From an uncultured Prevotella sp. (GTDB taxonomy: Bacteria > Bacteroidota > Bacteroidia > Bacteroidales > Bacteroidaceae), in assembly GCA_934229335.1 (NCBI GenBank), contig CAKQDQ010000008.1:1-50688 (forward strand): 50,688 bases of DNA, given 5' to 3'. The notes under the pieces were generated by a model. The model saw nothing but the letters and a program-made list of their open reading frames with translations. It made no database searches and had not been told where the DNA came from. Below, in pieces: positions 15,686-24,408 of the stretch. The position numbers were made by a program, and so were the translations under genes. The stretch's first letter is position 1. Each line of letters starts with the position of its first letter.

Positions 15686-17383
15686 ATGTTACCTTTATTA
15701 AAACATAACCTAACGGCAGGTTGGCGAAACATAAAGAAATACAAGGCGCAGAACGTAATCTCTGTTCTCTGCCTTTCGGTAGGCGTATTGTGTTTTGCCG
15801 TTACGCTGTATTTTGCAAACATTATCTGGTATAATGTGGGGACATATCTATATAATGACAATCTGTACGATGTTAAAATGCAAGATAGAGACGGTGCTTA
15901 CAAGTACGACTATAGCCGTGAGGAGATACAAAAGATAAAGCGTTTGCCGAGTATAGAGAGCGTGGTGTATGAGAGTGATGACATCGTTGGTGTGCTCAGT
16001 ACAGGCAAGTCTGTTGGCAGGAAGAGGGTAAACAGCAGCATAGTTAGTAGCGATTGGCTTTCGGTTAATAGTTTCCGTTCTTATGCTACGGGCGATATAG
16101 TGGGGGAGCAGAAGGCAGGTACCGCTGTTATCGGACGCAAACTTGCCGAGCGTCTCTATCCGAAGGCAGAACAGGCTATAGGTCGTGAGGTCGTGGTTGA
16201 CGGAATGAAGTATACCATAAGCGGCGTGGTATATTCGCGAACGTATATAGGTAAAGCGGACAAGGTGTTTGTTGTGAAAGACAATGCCCAAATGGTAAAC
16301 ATGAGAGTTATAGGGAAGAGTGGCTATACTGCTAAACAGATGCGTGATGATATCAACTCAGCCTTTTATCCAAAGTACACTTGTGACAAGAATTATAAGG
16401 AGGATTATAGAGTTATAATGCTCTTCGCAACACTGTGTGTAGTATTGCTTGGTTCAGGAATATTGGTGATGAGCGTGACGGGTTACTTAAAGATGCTGTT
16501 GCAGTTGTTTACGCTTCGTGGTAGAGAGATGGCTTTGCGGCGCTGTAATGGGGCAAGTTCTTGGCAGTTATTCCAGTTGTTGTGTGCCGAACTGTTTATA
16601 TTCTTTGCCTTTGTCGCAGTTATTTCGGTGGCGTTGTCGTACGTTTTTCAATTCTATTTTGTACCATTTCTCACGGCAATAACCTTGACGGATTGGATAG
16701 ATTTCATGCCAGCAATGATACATAAGATGTGCGTTTGGGTAGTGGTGTTGACGTTTTTCGTTTCGGTGTTGATAGCATGGTTAACGGTAAAAGATACGTT
16801 ACGCTCACCGCTTGCCGCTGAAGTGAAGCCTAATTCCTATCGTCATACGTGGTGGAACAAGGCTATGCAGGTGGTACAATACACCGTTGCAATGCTGTTG
16901 TTTGGTGTTATGGTAGCCATGATATATTCATTTAATTCGGCATTAAATATAGAACATATCCATAACGCTCAGAGATTAGTGCAGATGTATGAATTTGGTT
17001 ACCTATTATCGGTCGTTGTGATGATAGTAGGAGTGCTATGTGTTGTAATGACAGTATATTCTACCATTGCTCTTGACACCCGTGGCAGACAGAAAGAGAT
17101 TGCCATACGCAAGGTGAACGGTGCGAAGAGGCGTGACATAGTTATGATGTTCGCACGTTATTACATCGTGACGCTGTCGGTATCTTTCGCTATTAGTTTT
17201 GTTTTTCTTATCCTATTAAGTATGACGGGACGCAACCAATGGTCGCTATCATATACTGCGGAATGTGTCGTTCCATACTTAGTGAGCGCGATGATGGTAG
17301 CAGGCATTACCGCAGTAACGGTGTGGAATAAGATAAACGCTATATCAAAGGTTAATCCATCAATGTTAATAAAGAAAGAATGA
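15686..17383 (+). CDS. FtsX/MacB-like ABC transporter permease
   Basis: A 565-residue inner-membrane protein. The first half has a transmembrane helix at about 22-45, a periplasmic MacB-like domain (about 50-235) and three further helices (about 240-365). The second half repeats the four-helix pattern (about 390 to 550) but its periplasmic domain is reduced to a short loop, so it is shorter than the usual 770-800-residue double-FtsX proteins of Bacteroidetes. The GRQKEIAIRKVNGAKRRDI sequence is the coupling-helix signature. It pairs with the ATPase gene 1 bp downstream. Substrate unknown; related systems act in lipoprotein or peptide handling or as sensors for two-component systems, which fits the divergent kinase-regulator pair. 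Confidence 0.9.
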   Translation: MLPLLKHNLTAGWRNIKKYKAQNVISVLCLSVGVLCFAVTLYFANIIWYNVGTYLYNDNLYDVKMQDRDGAYKYDYSREEIQKIKRLPSIESVVYESDDIVGVLSTGKSVGRKRVNSSIVSSDWLSVNSFRSYATGDIVGEQKAGTAVIGRKLAERLYPKAEQAIGREVVVDGMKYTISGVVYSRTYIGKADKVFVVKDNAQMVNMRVIGKSGYTAKQMRDDINSAFYPKYTCDKNYKEDYRVIMLFATLCVVLLGSGILVMSVTGYLKMLLQLFTLRGREMALRRCNGASSWQLFQLLCAELFIFFAFVAVISVALSYVFQFYFVPFLTAITLTDWIDFMPAMIHKMCVWVVVLTFFVSVLIAWLTVKDTLRSPLAAEVKPNSYRHTWWNKAMQVVQYTVAMLLFGVMVAMIYSFNSALNIEHIHNAQRLVQMYEFGYLLSVVVMIVGVLCVVMTVYSTIALDTRGRQKEIAIRKVNGAKRRDIVMMFARYYIVTLSVSFAISFVFLILLSMTGRNQWSLSYTAECVVPYLVSAMMVAGITAVTVWNKINAISKVNPSMLIKKE

Positions 17384-17384
17384 T

Positions 17385-18065
17385 ATGATAAAGTTAGAGA
17401 ATATAACAAAGGCTTTTGGCATGGAAGATGCCATAACGACGTCGCTTAACGGAGTGAGCATTGACGTAAAGGAAGGTGAGTTTGTTGCGATAATGGGTCC
17501 TTCAGGGTGTGGCAAGTCTACACTACTCAACATCATTGGACTTATTGACGTGCCGACTTGTGGAAGATACTACCTCAATGGCATGGAGGTAAGTGATTTA
17601 GACGAGAGTGAACGTACTGACGTGAGAAAGGGATTGATGGGCTTTGTGTTCCAGAGTTTTAACCTTATTGACGACCTTAACGTTAGCGAGAACGTGGAGT
17701 TGCCGTTGGTTTACATGGGTATTCCGAAGAAAGAGCGTGAGGAAATGGTGCTAAATGTGTTGCGAAGCGTGAATATGTCGCATCGTATGGGTCATCTGCC
17801 AAGCCAACTTTCTGGTGGACAACAGCAGCGTGTGGCTATTGCGAGGGCTGTGGTCAGTAAGCCGAAGATAATACTTGCCGATGAGCCTACGGGTAACTTA
17901 GACTCTAAGAATGGACATGACGTGATGGAACTGCTATCGCGTCTGAACGAGGAAGGAACCACTATAGTCATGGTTACGCACTCAAAGCACGATGCGGCGT
18001 ATGCTGACCGCATCATAAACCTGTATGACGGACAGGTGGTAGAGAGTGTAGACGAACTGCTGTAA
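17385..18065 (+). CDS. ABC transporter ATP-binding protein, LolD/MacB type
   Basis: A 226-residue ATPase with Walker A GPSGCGKSTLL near residue 38, Q-loop in FVFQSFNLIDDL near 90, signature LSGGQQQRVAIARA near 143 and Walker B ILADEPTGNLDS near 163, ending in the H-loop VTHSKH. These features place it in the LolD/MacB/FtsE group that energises FtsX-type permeases. The ATG lies one base after the permease stop, so the two are co-translated. No clear plus-strand terminator follows; the hairpin at 18153-18183 lacks a T run in this direction. Confidence 0.94.
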   Translation: MIKLENITKAFGMEDAITTSLNGVSIDVKEGEFVAIMGPSGCGKSTLLNIIGLIDVPTCGRYYLNGMEVSDLDESERTDVRKGLMGFVFQSFNLIDDLNVSENVELPLVYMGIPKKEREEMVLNVLRSVNMSHRMGHLPSQLSGGQQQRVAIARAVVSKPKIILADEPTGNLDSKNGHDVMELLSRLNEEGTTIVMVTHSKHDAAYADRIINLYDGQVVESVDELL

Positions 18066-18146
18066 CGTTGTTTTTGCAGCGCGATGTTGTTATGTATATT
18101 AAGAGATTGTTCCGTAACAGTTATGTTTTATGGAGCTACTATTAAG

Positions 18147-18183
18147 AAAAATCCCCGAAGATAGCTTTGCGTTATCTTCGGGG
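18147..18183 (-). terminator. terminator of the EF-G2 gene
   Basis: CCCCGAAGATA (18153-18163) pairs with TATCTTCGGGG (18173-18183); on the minus strand it is followed by ATTTTTCTT. It lies about 70 nt past the EF-G2 stop and could also slow transcripts from the plus-strand ABC genes. Confidence 0.8.
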
Positions 18184-18250
18184 TACCTTAGCTAAAACCT
18201 ATTTGCGTTTATTCATTTATATAACACAAGTATTAAATGTAGCCTCTCGG

Positions 18251-20398
18251 CTATTCTTCATTGCTATGTTCTTGTATGAGAGCCTGTTGTAGCTCGTTAG
18301 GCATCAGTTCGTAAGAAGCAAACTTTGTGGTGAATGATGCTCTGCCACCCGTTAGTGAACTGAGGGCTATGGAGTAGTTAGACAACTCCTTTAGCGGTAT
18401 CTTCGCCTGTAGCTTCTGATAGCCATTCTCCATGTCCATGCCCATAATCATGGCTCTACGTCCCTGAAGGTCGCTCATGACATCGCCAGTAAGGTCTGCT
18501 GGAACATACACTTCAAGGTCGTATATAGGCTCAAGTATCTTTGGACCTGCATTGCGGAACGCCTCACTGAAGGCGTTACGGGCTGCAAGCATGAAGGAAA
18601 GTTCGTTGCTATCCACTGGGTGCATCTTGCCGTCGTAAACAATAACGCGCACGTCACGAGCGTAAGAGCCAGTCAAAGGACCACGTTCCATCTTCTCCAT
18701 TACGCCTTTTAGTATTGCTGGCATGAAGCGCATATCTATTGCACCGCCTACAACGGTGTTGATAAATACGAGTTTTCCGCCCCATTCAAGGTTAACTTCT
18801 TCACGGCTTTTCACGTTGAGCTTGTACTCTTGTCCATCAACCTTATATGTCGTTGGGTCTGGCATGCCGTCTGCATACGGTTCAACGATAAGGTGAACCT
18901 CACCAAACTGTCCTGCACCACCAGACTGCTTCTTGTGGCGATACTCTGCGTTAGCACTCTTGGTGATTGTCTCACGGTAAGGAATGTGAGGTTCAGAGAA
19001 CTCTACCTGTATCTTATCAATATTCTCTAGACGCCATTTCAAGGTGCGGAGGTGGAACTCTCCTTGACCTCTTACTATAGTTTGGCGCAACTCCTTGCTT
19101 TGCTCTACAATCCATGTAGGGTCTTCTTGGCGCATACGGGTGAGTGCTGTCATCATCTTCTCTGTATCACTCTCCTTCACAGCCTTAATAGCTCGTGAAT
19201 ATTTCGGGTTAGGATACTTTATGAAGTCAAAGCGGTTGTCGCAGTCTTTACCGTTAAGGGTGTTGCCAGTCTTAACATCTTTCAGTTTGACAGTACAGCC
19301 AATGTCGCCAGCGTTAAGTTGGTCTACAGCTACACGGTTGGCTCCTGCGGCTACGAATATCTGTCCAATGCGCTCCTTTGAGCCACGGTCAGCATTGGTA
19401 AGGTCATCACCAGGCTTGATACTTCCACTCATAACCTTAAAGTACTGCACCTCACCGATGTGTGGTTCTACACCCGTCTTGAAGAAATAAACAGACTCTT
19501 TGCCGTTAGAGTCGGCAGCAATCTCTTCGCCACGAGTATTGTGTATCTTTGGCATCTCGTCAACAAACGGTACGACATTGCCCAAGAACTCCATCAGTCG
19601 GCGTACACCCATGTCCTTACCTGCACATACGCAGAATACGGGGAAGATGCTTCTTGTCACCAGTCCCTTACGTATGCCTTCACGAAGTTCGTCCTCTGAC
19701 AGAGTTTCTGTCTCAAAGAACTTCTCCATTAGCGTCTCATCGTTTTCAGCGGCAGCCTCTACTAATGCTTTGTGCAGTTCGAGAGCCTTCTCCTTTTCCT
19801 CTGCTGGTATGTCCTCAATGGTAGGTTCTCCTCCGTCAGGTCCCCATGAATATTTCTTCATGAGCAGCACGTCAATAAGTGAGTTAAAGCCAGGTCCTTC
19901 GTTAAGAGGGTACTGAATAGGCACCACTTTCTGACCATATATTTCCTGAAGGCGCTCTAATGTGTTGGCATAGTCGCATTTCTCGGCATCTAACTGGTTA
20001 ACGAGGAAGATGACAGGCTTCTTTAGTTTTTCGGTATAACGGAAGTGATTTTGCGTTCCTACCTCAGGACCATATTGTCCGTTAAGCAACAATACTGCGG
20101 TATCTGTAACCTCGAGGGCGGTGAGAGCAGCTCCAACGAAGTCGTCAGAACCTGGACAATCTATAATGTTCAGCTTCTTACCGTTCCATTCTACATGGTA
20201 AACAGTAGAGAAAACAGAATAACCATACTCTTGTTCTACAGGGAAATAGTCGCTGACGGTGTTCTTCTGTGTTATACGTCCGCGTCTCTTTATGATACCA
20301 GCCTCATAAAGAAGTGACTCTGTCAATGTTGTTTTACCCGAACCATCGTTGCCCAGCAACGCTATGTTCTTTATTTCATTAGTCTGATATACCTTCAT
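18251..20398 (-). CDS. fusA2: elongation factor G paralog (EF-G2), predicted GTPase-deficient
   Basis: A 715-residue EF-G homologue with all five domains: G domain (about 1-280), domain II, III (GQGEFHLRTLKWRLE), IV (GGAGQFGEVHL onward) and V. The nucleotide-binding motifs differ from canonical EF-G: P-loop GNDGSGKT (16-23), switch I YFPVEQEYGY, switch II DCPGSDDF (80-87), where Ser84 stands at the position of the catalytic histidine of DTPGHVDF, and NQLD for NKxD. This is the hallmark of the Bacteroidetes EF-G2 group, of which the B. thetaiotaomicron member is reported to support translocation without GTP hydrolysis. Monocistronic, with its own promoter and terminator. It is not the housekeeping EF-G, which would lie with ribosomal protein genes. 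Confidence 0.92.
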   Translation of the reverse strand: MKVYQTNEIKNIALLGNDGSGKTTLTESLLYEAGIIKRRGRITQKNTVSDYFPVEQEYGYSVFSTVYHVEWNGKKLNIIDCPGSDDFVGAALTALEVTDTAVLLLNGQYGPEVGTQNHFRYTEKLKKPVIFLVNQLDAEKCDYANTLERLQEIYGQKVVPIQYPLNEGPGFNSLIDVLLMKKYSWGPDGGEPTIEDIPAEEKEKALELHKALVEAAAENDETLMEKFFETETLSEDELREGIRKGLVTRSIFPVFCVCAGKDMGVRRLMEFLGNVVPFVDEMPKIHNTRGEEIAADSNGKESVYFFKTGVEPHIGEVQYFKVMSGSIKPGDDLTNADRGSKERIGQIFVAAGANRVAVDQLNAGDIGCTVKLKDVKTGNTLNGKDCDNRFDFIKYPNPKYSRAIKAVKESDTEKMMTALTRMRQEDPTWIVEQSKELRQTIVRGQGEFHLRTLKWRLENIDKIQVEFSEPHIPYRETITKSANAEYRHKKQSGGAGQFGEVHLIVEPYADGMPDPTTYKVDGQEYKLNVKSREEVNLEWGGKLVFINTVVGGAIDMRFMPAILKGVMEKMERGPLTGSYARDVRVIVYDGKMHPVDSNELSFMLAARNAFSEAFRNAGPKILEPIYDLEVYVPADLTGDVMSDLQGRRAMIMGMDMENGYQKLQAKIPLKELSNYSIALSSLTGGRASFTTKFASYELMPNELQQALIQEHSNEE

Positions 20399-20493
20399 AG
20401 AAATAAAAAAGATTTTAAGGTGTTAATATTCGGTTGAGTTGTGTTTAGGTTTTGCGTGTTACGTCGTCAATAATTGATTTCGAAACACAGGCG

Positions 20494-20525
20494 TAAAATT
20501 ATAAAATCTCTTTGTAAACACCAAA
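20494..20525 (-). promoter_or_regulatory. promoter of the EF-G2 gene
   Basis: On the minus strand TTTG (20525-20522), 20 nt and TAATTTTA (20501-20494), one mismatch to TAnnTTTG. The predicted leader is about 90 nt. Confidence 0.55.
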
Positions 20526-20659
20526 TCTTTCTTTTCTTTTTAACTCGCATTGGCTAAATGAAAGGTTTGTTAACGATGAAAGTGTAGACTGTAACTTTTA
20601 AGGAGCTAAAAGGGTAGGTTTTGTAGTATGGTAACAATCTGTAAGAAAAAAGGTGCTTA

Positions 20660-20788
20660 TACTTACGATTTCTCATTCGCTTGTCGCCACGTTACAATAA
20701 GGGCGTTATTGTGGTGTAATAAGATAGAAATCGCACTGTAAACACTATGTGATTACGGTGCGATTTCGTTGCTTTCAAATTGTAAGTA
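20660..20788. repeat. 129-bp MITE-like element, copy A
   Basis: Terminal inverted repeats TACTTAC (20660-20666) and GTAAGTA (20782-20788) bound a segment holding a 10-bp perfect stem, GAAATCGCAC (20727-20736) with GTGCGATTTC (20758-20767). Its right end GCTTTCAAATTGTAAGTA matches the inverted left end of the element at 41753-41880 at 17 of 18 positions, and both share GATTACGGTGC. It lies in the 811-bp gene-free stretch 20399-21209. Confidence 0.7.
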
Positions 20789-20957
20789 ATGTAGAAAAAT
20801 AACTTGCGCGGTTTTTACCTCATATTGCTGAGATATTTTGGGGGATATGAAGAAGAACAGATGCGAGCATTATGACTGGTGAATAGCCATAAAATAGCCA
20901 GCAAGATGAGATGAACAATGCGAAAGACAACATTACTCAAACAATATAAGAATTAGC

Positions 20958-21156
20958 TAAGTAAGTATTCAAAATTATTTTTATCAATAAGTAAGTTAAT
21001 GTTCTTGTATTATTGAGAATATTTAATACAGTCTCTTTTGGTCATCTGCTTCCCCTGTTTTCGGTCACAATGCTTGCATTGCTCCCTCTAACAGTGAAAC
21101 TAACTGCCTCAAAATATCCTATATTAAATATTAAAATAATTTTGAACACTTACTTA
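20958..21156. repeat. 199-bp element with 27-bp terminal inverted repeats
   Basis: The arm at 20958-20984 (TAAGTAAGTATTCAAAATTA onward) and the arm at 21130-21156 are inverted copies with two mismatches by eye. No open reading frame of note lies between them. It is best explained as a non-autonomous mobile element distinct from the 129-bp family. The rest of the gap 20399-21209 shows nothing else I can name besides the EF-G2 promoter. Confidence 0.7.
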
Positions 21157-21209
21157 ATGTATTTATAAAACATTACTAAGATGATGCTCTTGACAGTGCT
21201 GTAGCATAG

Positions 21210-22169
21210 TCAGTATTTTAGTGCGCCATATTTTTCCTTATACCATAGTTGCCATGCGTTGACAAGATTCTGCCATAGTACGTATGCGCCTGGGGCTACA
21301 GCAGCAAGAGGATTGAGGAAAGTTAGGGTGAGCCATATACCTACAACCGTGTTTTTCTGTCCTAACGCCTGACCTGCACTGATGCTTGCGCCAAAGGGAC
21401 GACCTACGGCTTTGCCTATGGCAAACTGCATAATGGTGATGAAGAGGGGCAGGATGAGAAGTATAAGTAAGGTTGAGCCTGTTACCTCTGCGTGTACTAT
21501 GTTTCTTACAGTCTCGCCAGTCACGATGGAGAGGTTGACGCACCAGATGTAGAAACCAAGGTTTTTTACGCTTTTTACCTTGTCGGCAAACCATGGGAGG
21601 TACTTGCGTGTGAGCAGGGCAAGTAATAATGGTACGACGAGGACGGTGGTCACGTTGCGGAACACCATCAATGCCATGAAGCCGAAGGATATGTCTGCTC
21701 CCTTCTCTACCATTGGGAAGAACAGGGGGATGATGACCATGGTGAAGATGTTGGCTATGATAGTGTACGTTGTCAACGAGCCTATGCTGCCTCCTAACTT
21801 CTCTGTTACCACGGCGGCGGCTGATGCCGTAGGGCATATTACACAGATAAAGACGCCCTCGAGGATAAGCTTCGTTGTGGCGTCATCGGTCAGGCATATG
21901 GCAAGCACGGCAAGTGCAGAGAGTGTGGTACGTATGAACTGTAGGATAAAGTGCCATAACTGTGGCTTCATCTCTTTAATGTCAATTTTACAGAACGTGA
22001 CATAGAGTAACGTAAACAGTAATACAGGCATTATGTTTACTGCGAATGGTCCCGCTACATCGCCTATTGGTTCAAGTATTGGTATCTTAGAGAAAAGCAG
22101 GTACATCGTTGTGCCAAATATTATAGCGCATAACAGGGACCATTTTTTTATGAAAGGCATTATCTTCAT
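21210..22169 (-). CDS. SBF/BASS-family transporter (bile acid:sodium symporter-like)
   Basis: A 319-residue inner-membrane protein with nine to ten hydrophobic helices. The family features are VFICVICPTASAAAVVTEKLGG near residue 105, a crossover region of transmembrane segment 4, and SAGQALGQKNTVVGIWLTL near 270, the second crossover. BASS proteins couple Na+ to uptake of organic anions such as bile acids, pyruvate or pantoate; the substrate cannot be read from sequence. It is monocistronic with its own promoter (22197-22227), and no clear terminator follows. Confidence 0.85.
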   Translation of the reverse strand: MKIMPFIKKWSLLCAIIFGTTMYLLFSKIPILEPIGDVAGPFAVNIMPVLLFTLLYVTFCKIDIKEMKPQLWHFILQFIRTTLSALAVLAICLTDDATTKLILEGVFICVICPTASAAAVVTEKLGGSIGSLTTYTIIANIFTMVIIPLFFPMVEKGADISFGFMALMVFRNVTTVLVVPLLLALLTRKYLPWFADKVKSVKNLGFYIWCVNLSIVTGETVRNIVHAEVTGSTLLILLILPLFITIMQFAIGKAVGRPFGASISAGQALGQKNTVVGIWLTLTFLNPLAAVAPGAYVLWQNLVNAWQLWYKEKYGALKY

Positions 22170-22196
22170 GTTCTATTTGCTTTGTGTTTCGTGGTG

Positions 22197-22227
22197 CAAA
22201 AGTAATAAATATCTCTTAAACAGCAAA
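22197..22227 (-). promoter_or_regulatory. promoter of the SBF/BASS transporter gene
   Basis: On the minus strand TTTG (22227-22224), 19 nt and TACTTTTG (22204-22197); predicted leader about 20 nt. Confidence 0.7.
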
Positions 22228-22259
22228 GTAAGTGCGTAGGAAACTTGGTGTTATGCTAC

Positions 22260-22296
22260 AAAAAAAATCTCCCCCCGACATCACGTCGAGAGGAGA
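22260..22296 (-). terminator. terminator of the rnf operon
   Basis: On the minus strand a hairpin from TCTCC (about 22296) through TCGAC-GTGAT-GTCG to GGAGA (22268) is followed by eight T residues (22267-22260). It lies about 205 nt past the rnfA stop. Confidence 0.85.
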
Positions 22297-22490
22297 CAAC
22301 AACACAAACACAAATAATCCTGCGCTCCAAATGCAAGAGACGCAGGTATCTCTTACTTTATTCATCGCTCTGACTGCGTTGCCGCAAGCATAACGCTGGA
22401 CTTACGGTTAGAGCGTGAGTTAAAAACATTACAATTTATGTGCCATAAACATTATGTCAGTATTATGTCCTGACATCATTGCTGTTGTAT
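22297..22490 (-). ncRNA. structured 3' region of the rnf transcript, candidate small RNA
   Basis: Between rnfA and the terminator the minus strand holds consecutive hairpins: TGTCAG/CTGACA near 22455-22477, CGCTCT/AGAGCG (about 22369-22418) enclosing GCGTT/AACGC, and CCTGCG/CGCAGG near 22319-22346. The dense pairing before a strong terminator resembles a 3'-UTR-derived small RNA. I do not recognise a known RNA family, and no clear internal promoter is seen. Confidence 0.3.
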
Positions 22491-22502
22491 GACAAAGAGT
22501 GA

Positions 22503-23105
22503 TTACTCTATGCCGAACAACTGCTTCAGTCCACCGTCAACTCCAGAGAAGCCCATAAAGGCGAGTGAGAGAAGGGATGCTGTTATCAAGGTGATAGAGA
22601 TGCCTTTCATGCCCTTTGGTATAGCTGCAAACTCTTGTTGTTCGCGTAATCCTGCAAAGAGCACGAGAGCAAGACCGAAGCCTATGGCTGACGCTATGGC
22701 GTAGTCGAGCGACATTAGCAGACTGTAGTCTTTCTGTATTACAGATATTGCCACGCCAAGCACGGCACAGTTGGTGGTGATAAGCGGTAGGAACACGCCA
22801 AGAGCCTGATAGAGTGGGGGAGAGACCTTCTTGAGAATAATCTCCACCATCTGCACAAGGGCGGCTATGACGAGAATGAATGACAGGGTCTGGAGATAGC
22901 CAAGTCCTAACGGATTGAGCACAAACATCTGCACAAGCCATGTTACAAGTGTAGCGAGTAACATGACGAAGGCTACCGCTGCCGACATACCTAAAGAGGT
23001 ATTGACCTTCTGGCTGACTCCAAGAAATGGGCAAATGCCAAGAAATTGCGAGAGAACGATATTGTTTACAAATATCGCTGCTATAAAGATTAGTAAGTAT
23101 TCCAT
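22503..23105 (-). CDS. rnfA: Rnf complex subunit RnfA
   Basis: A 200-residue integral membrane subunit of the ferredoxin:NAD+ oxidoreductase (Rnf) complex, with six helices in the RnfA/NqrE fold. Signature sequences are NNIVLSQFLGICPFLGVS at residues 14-31, where the cysteine belongs to a membrane-buried [2Fe-2S] site shared with RnfE, and LITTNCAVLGVA near 109. It is the last gene of rnfBCDGEA, 4 bp after rnfE. RnfA and NqrE are paralogous, but the neighbours, RnfB above all, decide for Rnf. Confidence 0.95.
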   Translation of the reverse strand: MEYLLIFIAAIFVNNIVLSQFLGICPFLGVSQKVNTSLGMSAAVAFVMLLATLVTWLVQMFVLNPLGLGYLQTLSFILVIAALVQMVEIILKKVSPPLYQALGVFLPLITTNCAVLGVAISVIQKDYSLLMSLDYAIASAIGFGLALVLFAGLREQQEFAAIPKGMKGISITLITASLLSLAFMGFSGVDGGLKQLFGIE

Positions 23106-23109
23106 ATCG

Positions 23110-23694
23110 TTAAGCCTTCTTGAAACGATTAATTATTGCTATGATATATCCCAAAGTGAGGAACGCTCCTGGAGGAAGAATGAAGATAAGCATGCTGAAT
23201 TCGCTTGGAAGGATGCTTATTCCAAATATAGTTCCGTTGCCGAGCAACTCACGTGCGATACCTAATGTCGTCAGACCTATGGTGAAACCGAGACCTATTC
23301 CAATACCGTCAAGGGCTGAATCGAGCGGATTGTTCTTGCCTGCGAAGGATTCGGCACGACCAAGTATTATACAGTTGACCACAATAAGCGGTATGAACAG
23401 ACCTAAAGACTTGTTTACCTCTGGCGCGTAGGCAGCCAGAACAAACTGTACTATGGTTACCAGTGTGGCTATTACGACTATGTATACAGGTATATGCACC
23501 ATGTCGGGGGTTATATCCTTTATGCAGGAAATAATGAAGTTAGATAGAATCAGTACCGTCATGGTGGCTAATCCCATCATCATACCGTTGGTGGCACTGG
23601 TGGTTGTGGCAAGTGTAGGACACATTCCCAACATGAGTGCAAAGGTAGGATTCTCCTTTATGATGCCGTTAAGTATTAATCCGAGTTTTGACAT
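23110..23694 (-). CDS. rnfE: Rnf complex subunit RnfE
   Basis: A 194-residue membrane subunit paralogous to RnfA, with six helices. LALMLGMCPTLATTTSATNG near residue 17 and IPLIVVNCIILGRAES near 110 carry the two cysteines that face those of RnfA around an iron-sulfur centre inside the membrane. Members of this family are typically 190-230 residues, so the gene is full length. An 84-bp gap separates it from rnfG upstream. Confidence 0.95.
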   Translation of the reverse strand: MSKLGLILNGIIKENPTFALMLGMCPTLATTTSATNGMMMGLATMTVLILSNFIISCIKDITPDMVHIPVYIVVIATLVTIVQFVLAAYAPEVNKSLGLFIPLIVVNCIILGRAESFAGKNNPLDSALDGIGIGLGFTIGLTTLGIARELLGNGTIFGISILPSEFSMLIFILPPGAFLTLGYIIAIINRFKKA

Positions 23695-23778
23695 AATAGT
23701 TATTTCTACTTGTAAATAGTCGCCTTAGCATTTGTTATACTGTTGACAACTATCACGTGTTCTTGTTATGTGAATTAA

Positions 23779-24393
23779 TTATTTGGCTGCTTCCGCTTGT
23801 TTTGTGGCAGCGGTATTGCCGTCTGTAGCACCGCTAAAGGTGTTATAAGCCTGTTGTACAGCACGCAGAAATGCACGAGATGTAATGGTTGAGGCTGTTA
23901 TAGCGTCAATGTCGCCACCATCCTTGCTTACGGTGAAGTTGCTCTTACCTGGGTTCTTGCCTACAATACAGCCTGGATTTCCCTTCTGAAACCATTCGCC
24001 AGCCTTAGCACCGAGTCCTGGTGTCTCTGCGTGTTCAAGTACGGTGTAACCTAATATGTCACCGTTAGCATTGAAACCAACAAGCACTTTCAGGTTGCCA
24101 CCAAAGCCATTAGGGTCTGTTGACTGCACAGCAGTACCGTTTTGCATCTTGTAAACAATGAAAGTCTGTTCTTTTCCTGCTATAACTCGTTTGATAGTTT
24201 GTGGTTCTTCAAGCCTTTCGCCAGCGTTACCGCCAAGTACTGACGCTATGCCTTCGTTGAGAGTCTTGTCTGCTTGCGCCTCTATCGTAGGTTTGGTAAG
24301 GTTGTTCACGTATGCCAGAAGGCCACCGCAGATAAGTGCAGAGCCTGTAAGCACGAGCACCATGTTCTGAAGATTTGATTTAAGTTTTCCCAT
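23779..24393 (-). CDS. rnfG: Rnf complex subunit RnfG
   Basis: A 204-residue protein with one N-terminal transmembrane helix (about 10-30) and a periplasmic FMN-binding domain. The flavin attachment motif is ITASTITSRA near residue 166, with TAST in place of the usual SGAT; the final threonine is the expected site of covalent FMN. ETPGLGAKA near 118 is also conserved in the family. It passes electrons between other Rnf subunits on the outer face of the membrane. A low-complexity A/K/Q tail ends the protein. Confidence 0.94.
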   Translation of the reverse strand: MGKLKSNLQNMVLVLTGSALICGGLLAYVNNLTKPTIEAQADKTLNEGIASVLGGNAGERLEEPQTIKRVIAGKEQTFIVYKMQNGTAVQSTDPNGFGGNLKVLVGFNANGDILGYTVLEHAETPGLGAKAGEWFQKGNPGCIVGKNPGKSNFTVSKDGGDIDAITASTITSRAFLRAVQQAYNTFSGATDGNTAATKQAEAAK

Positions 24394-24408
24394 TTCGTGA
24401 CCTCCTTC

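Noticed and set aside
18251..20398. Housekeeping EF-G or tetracycline-resistance ribosomal protection protein
   Set aside because: The switch II and P-loop substitutions and the lack of ribosomal protein neighbours argue against both; Tet proteins keep the catalytic histidine.
22369..22418. tRNA-like fold
   Set aside because: The stems do not form a cloverleaf, there is no T-loop GTTCRA sequence, and the length is wrong.
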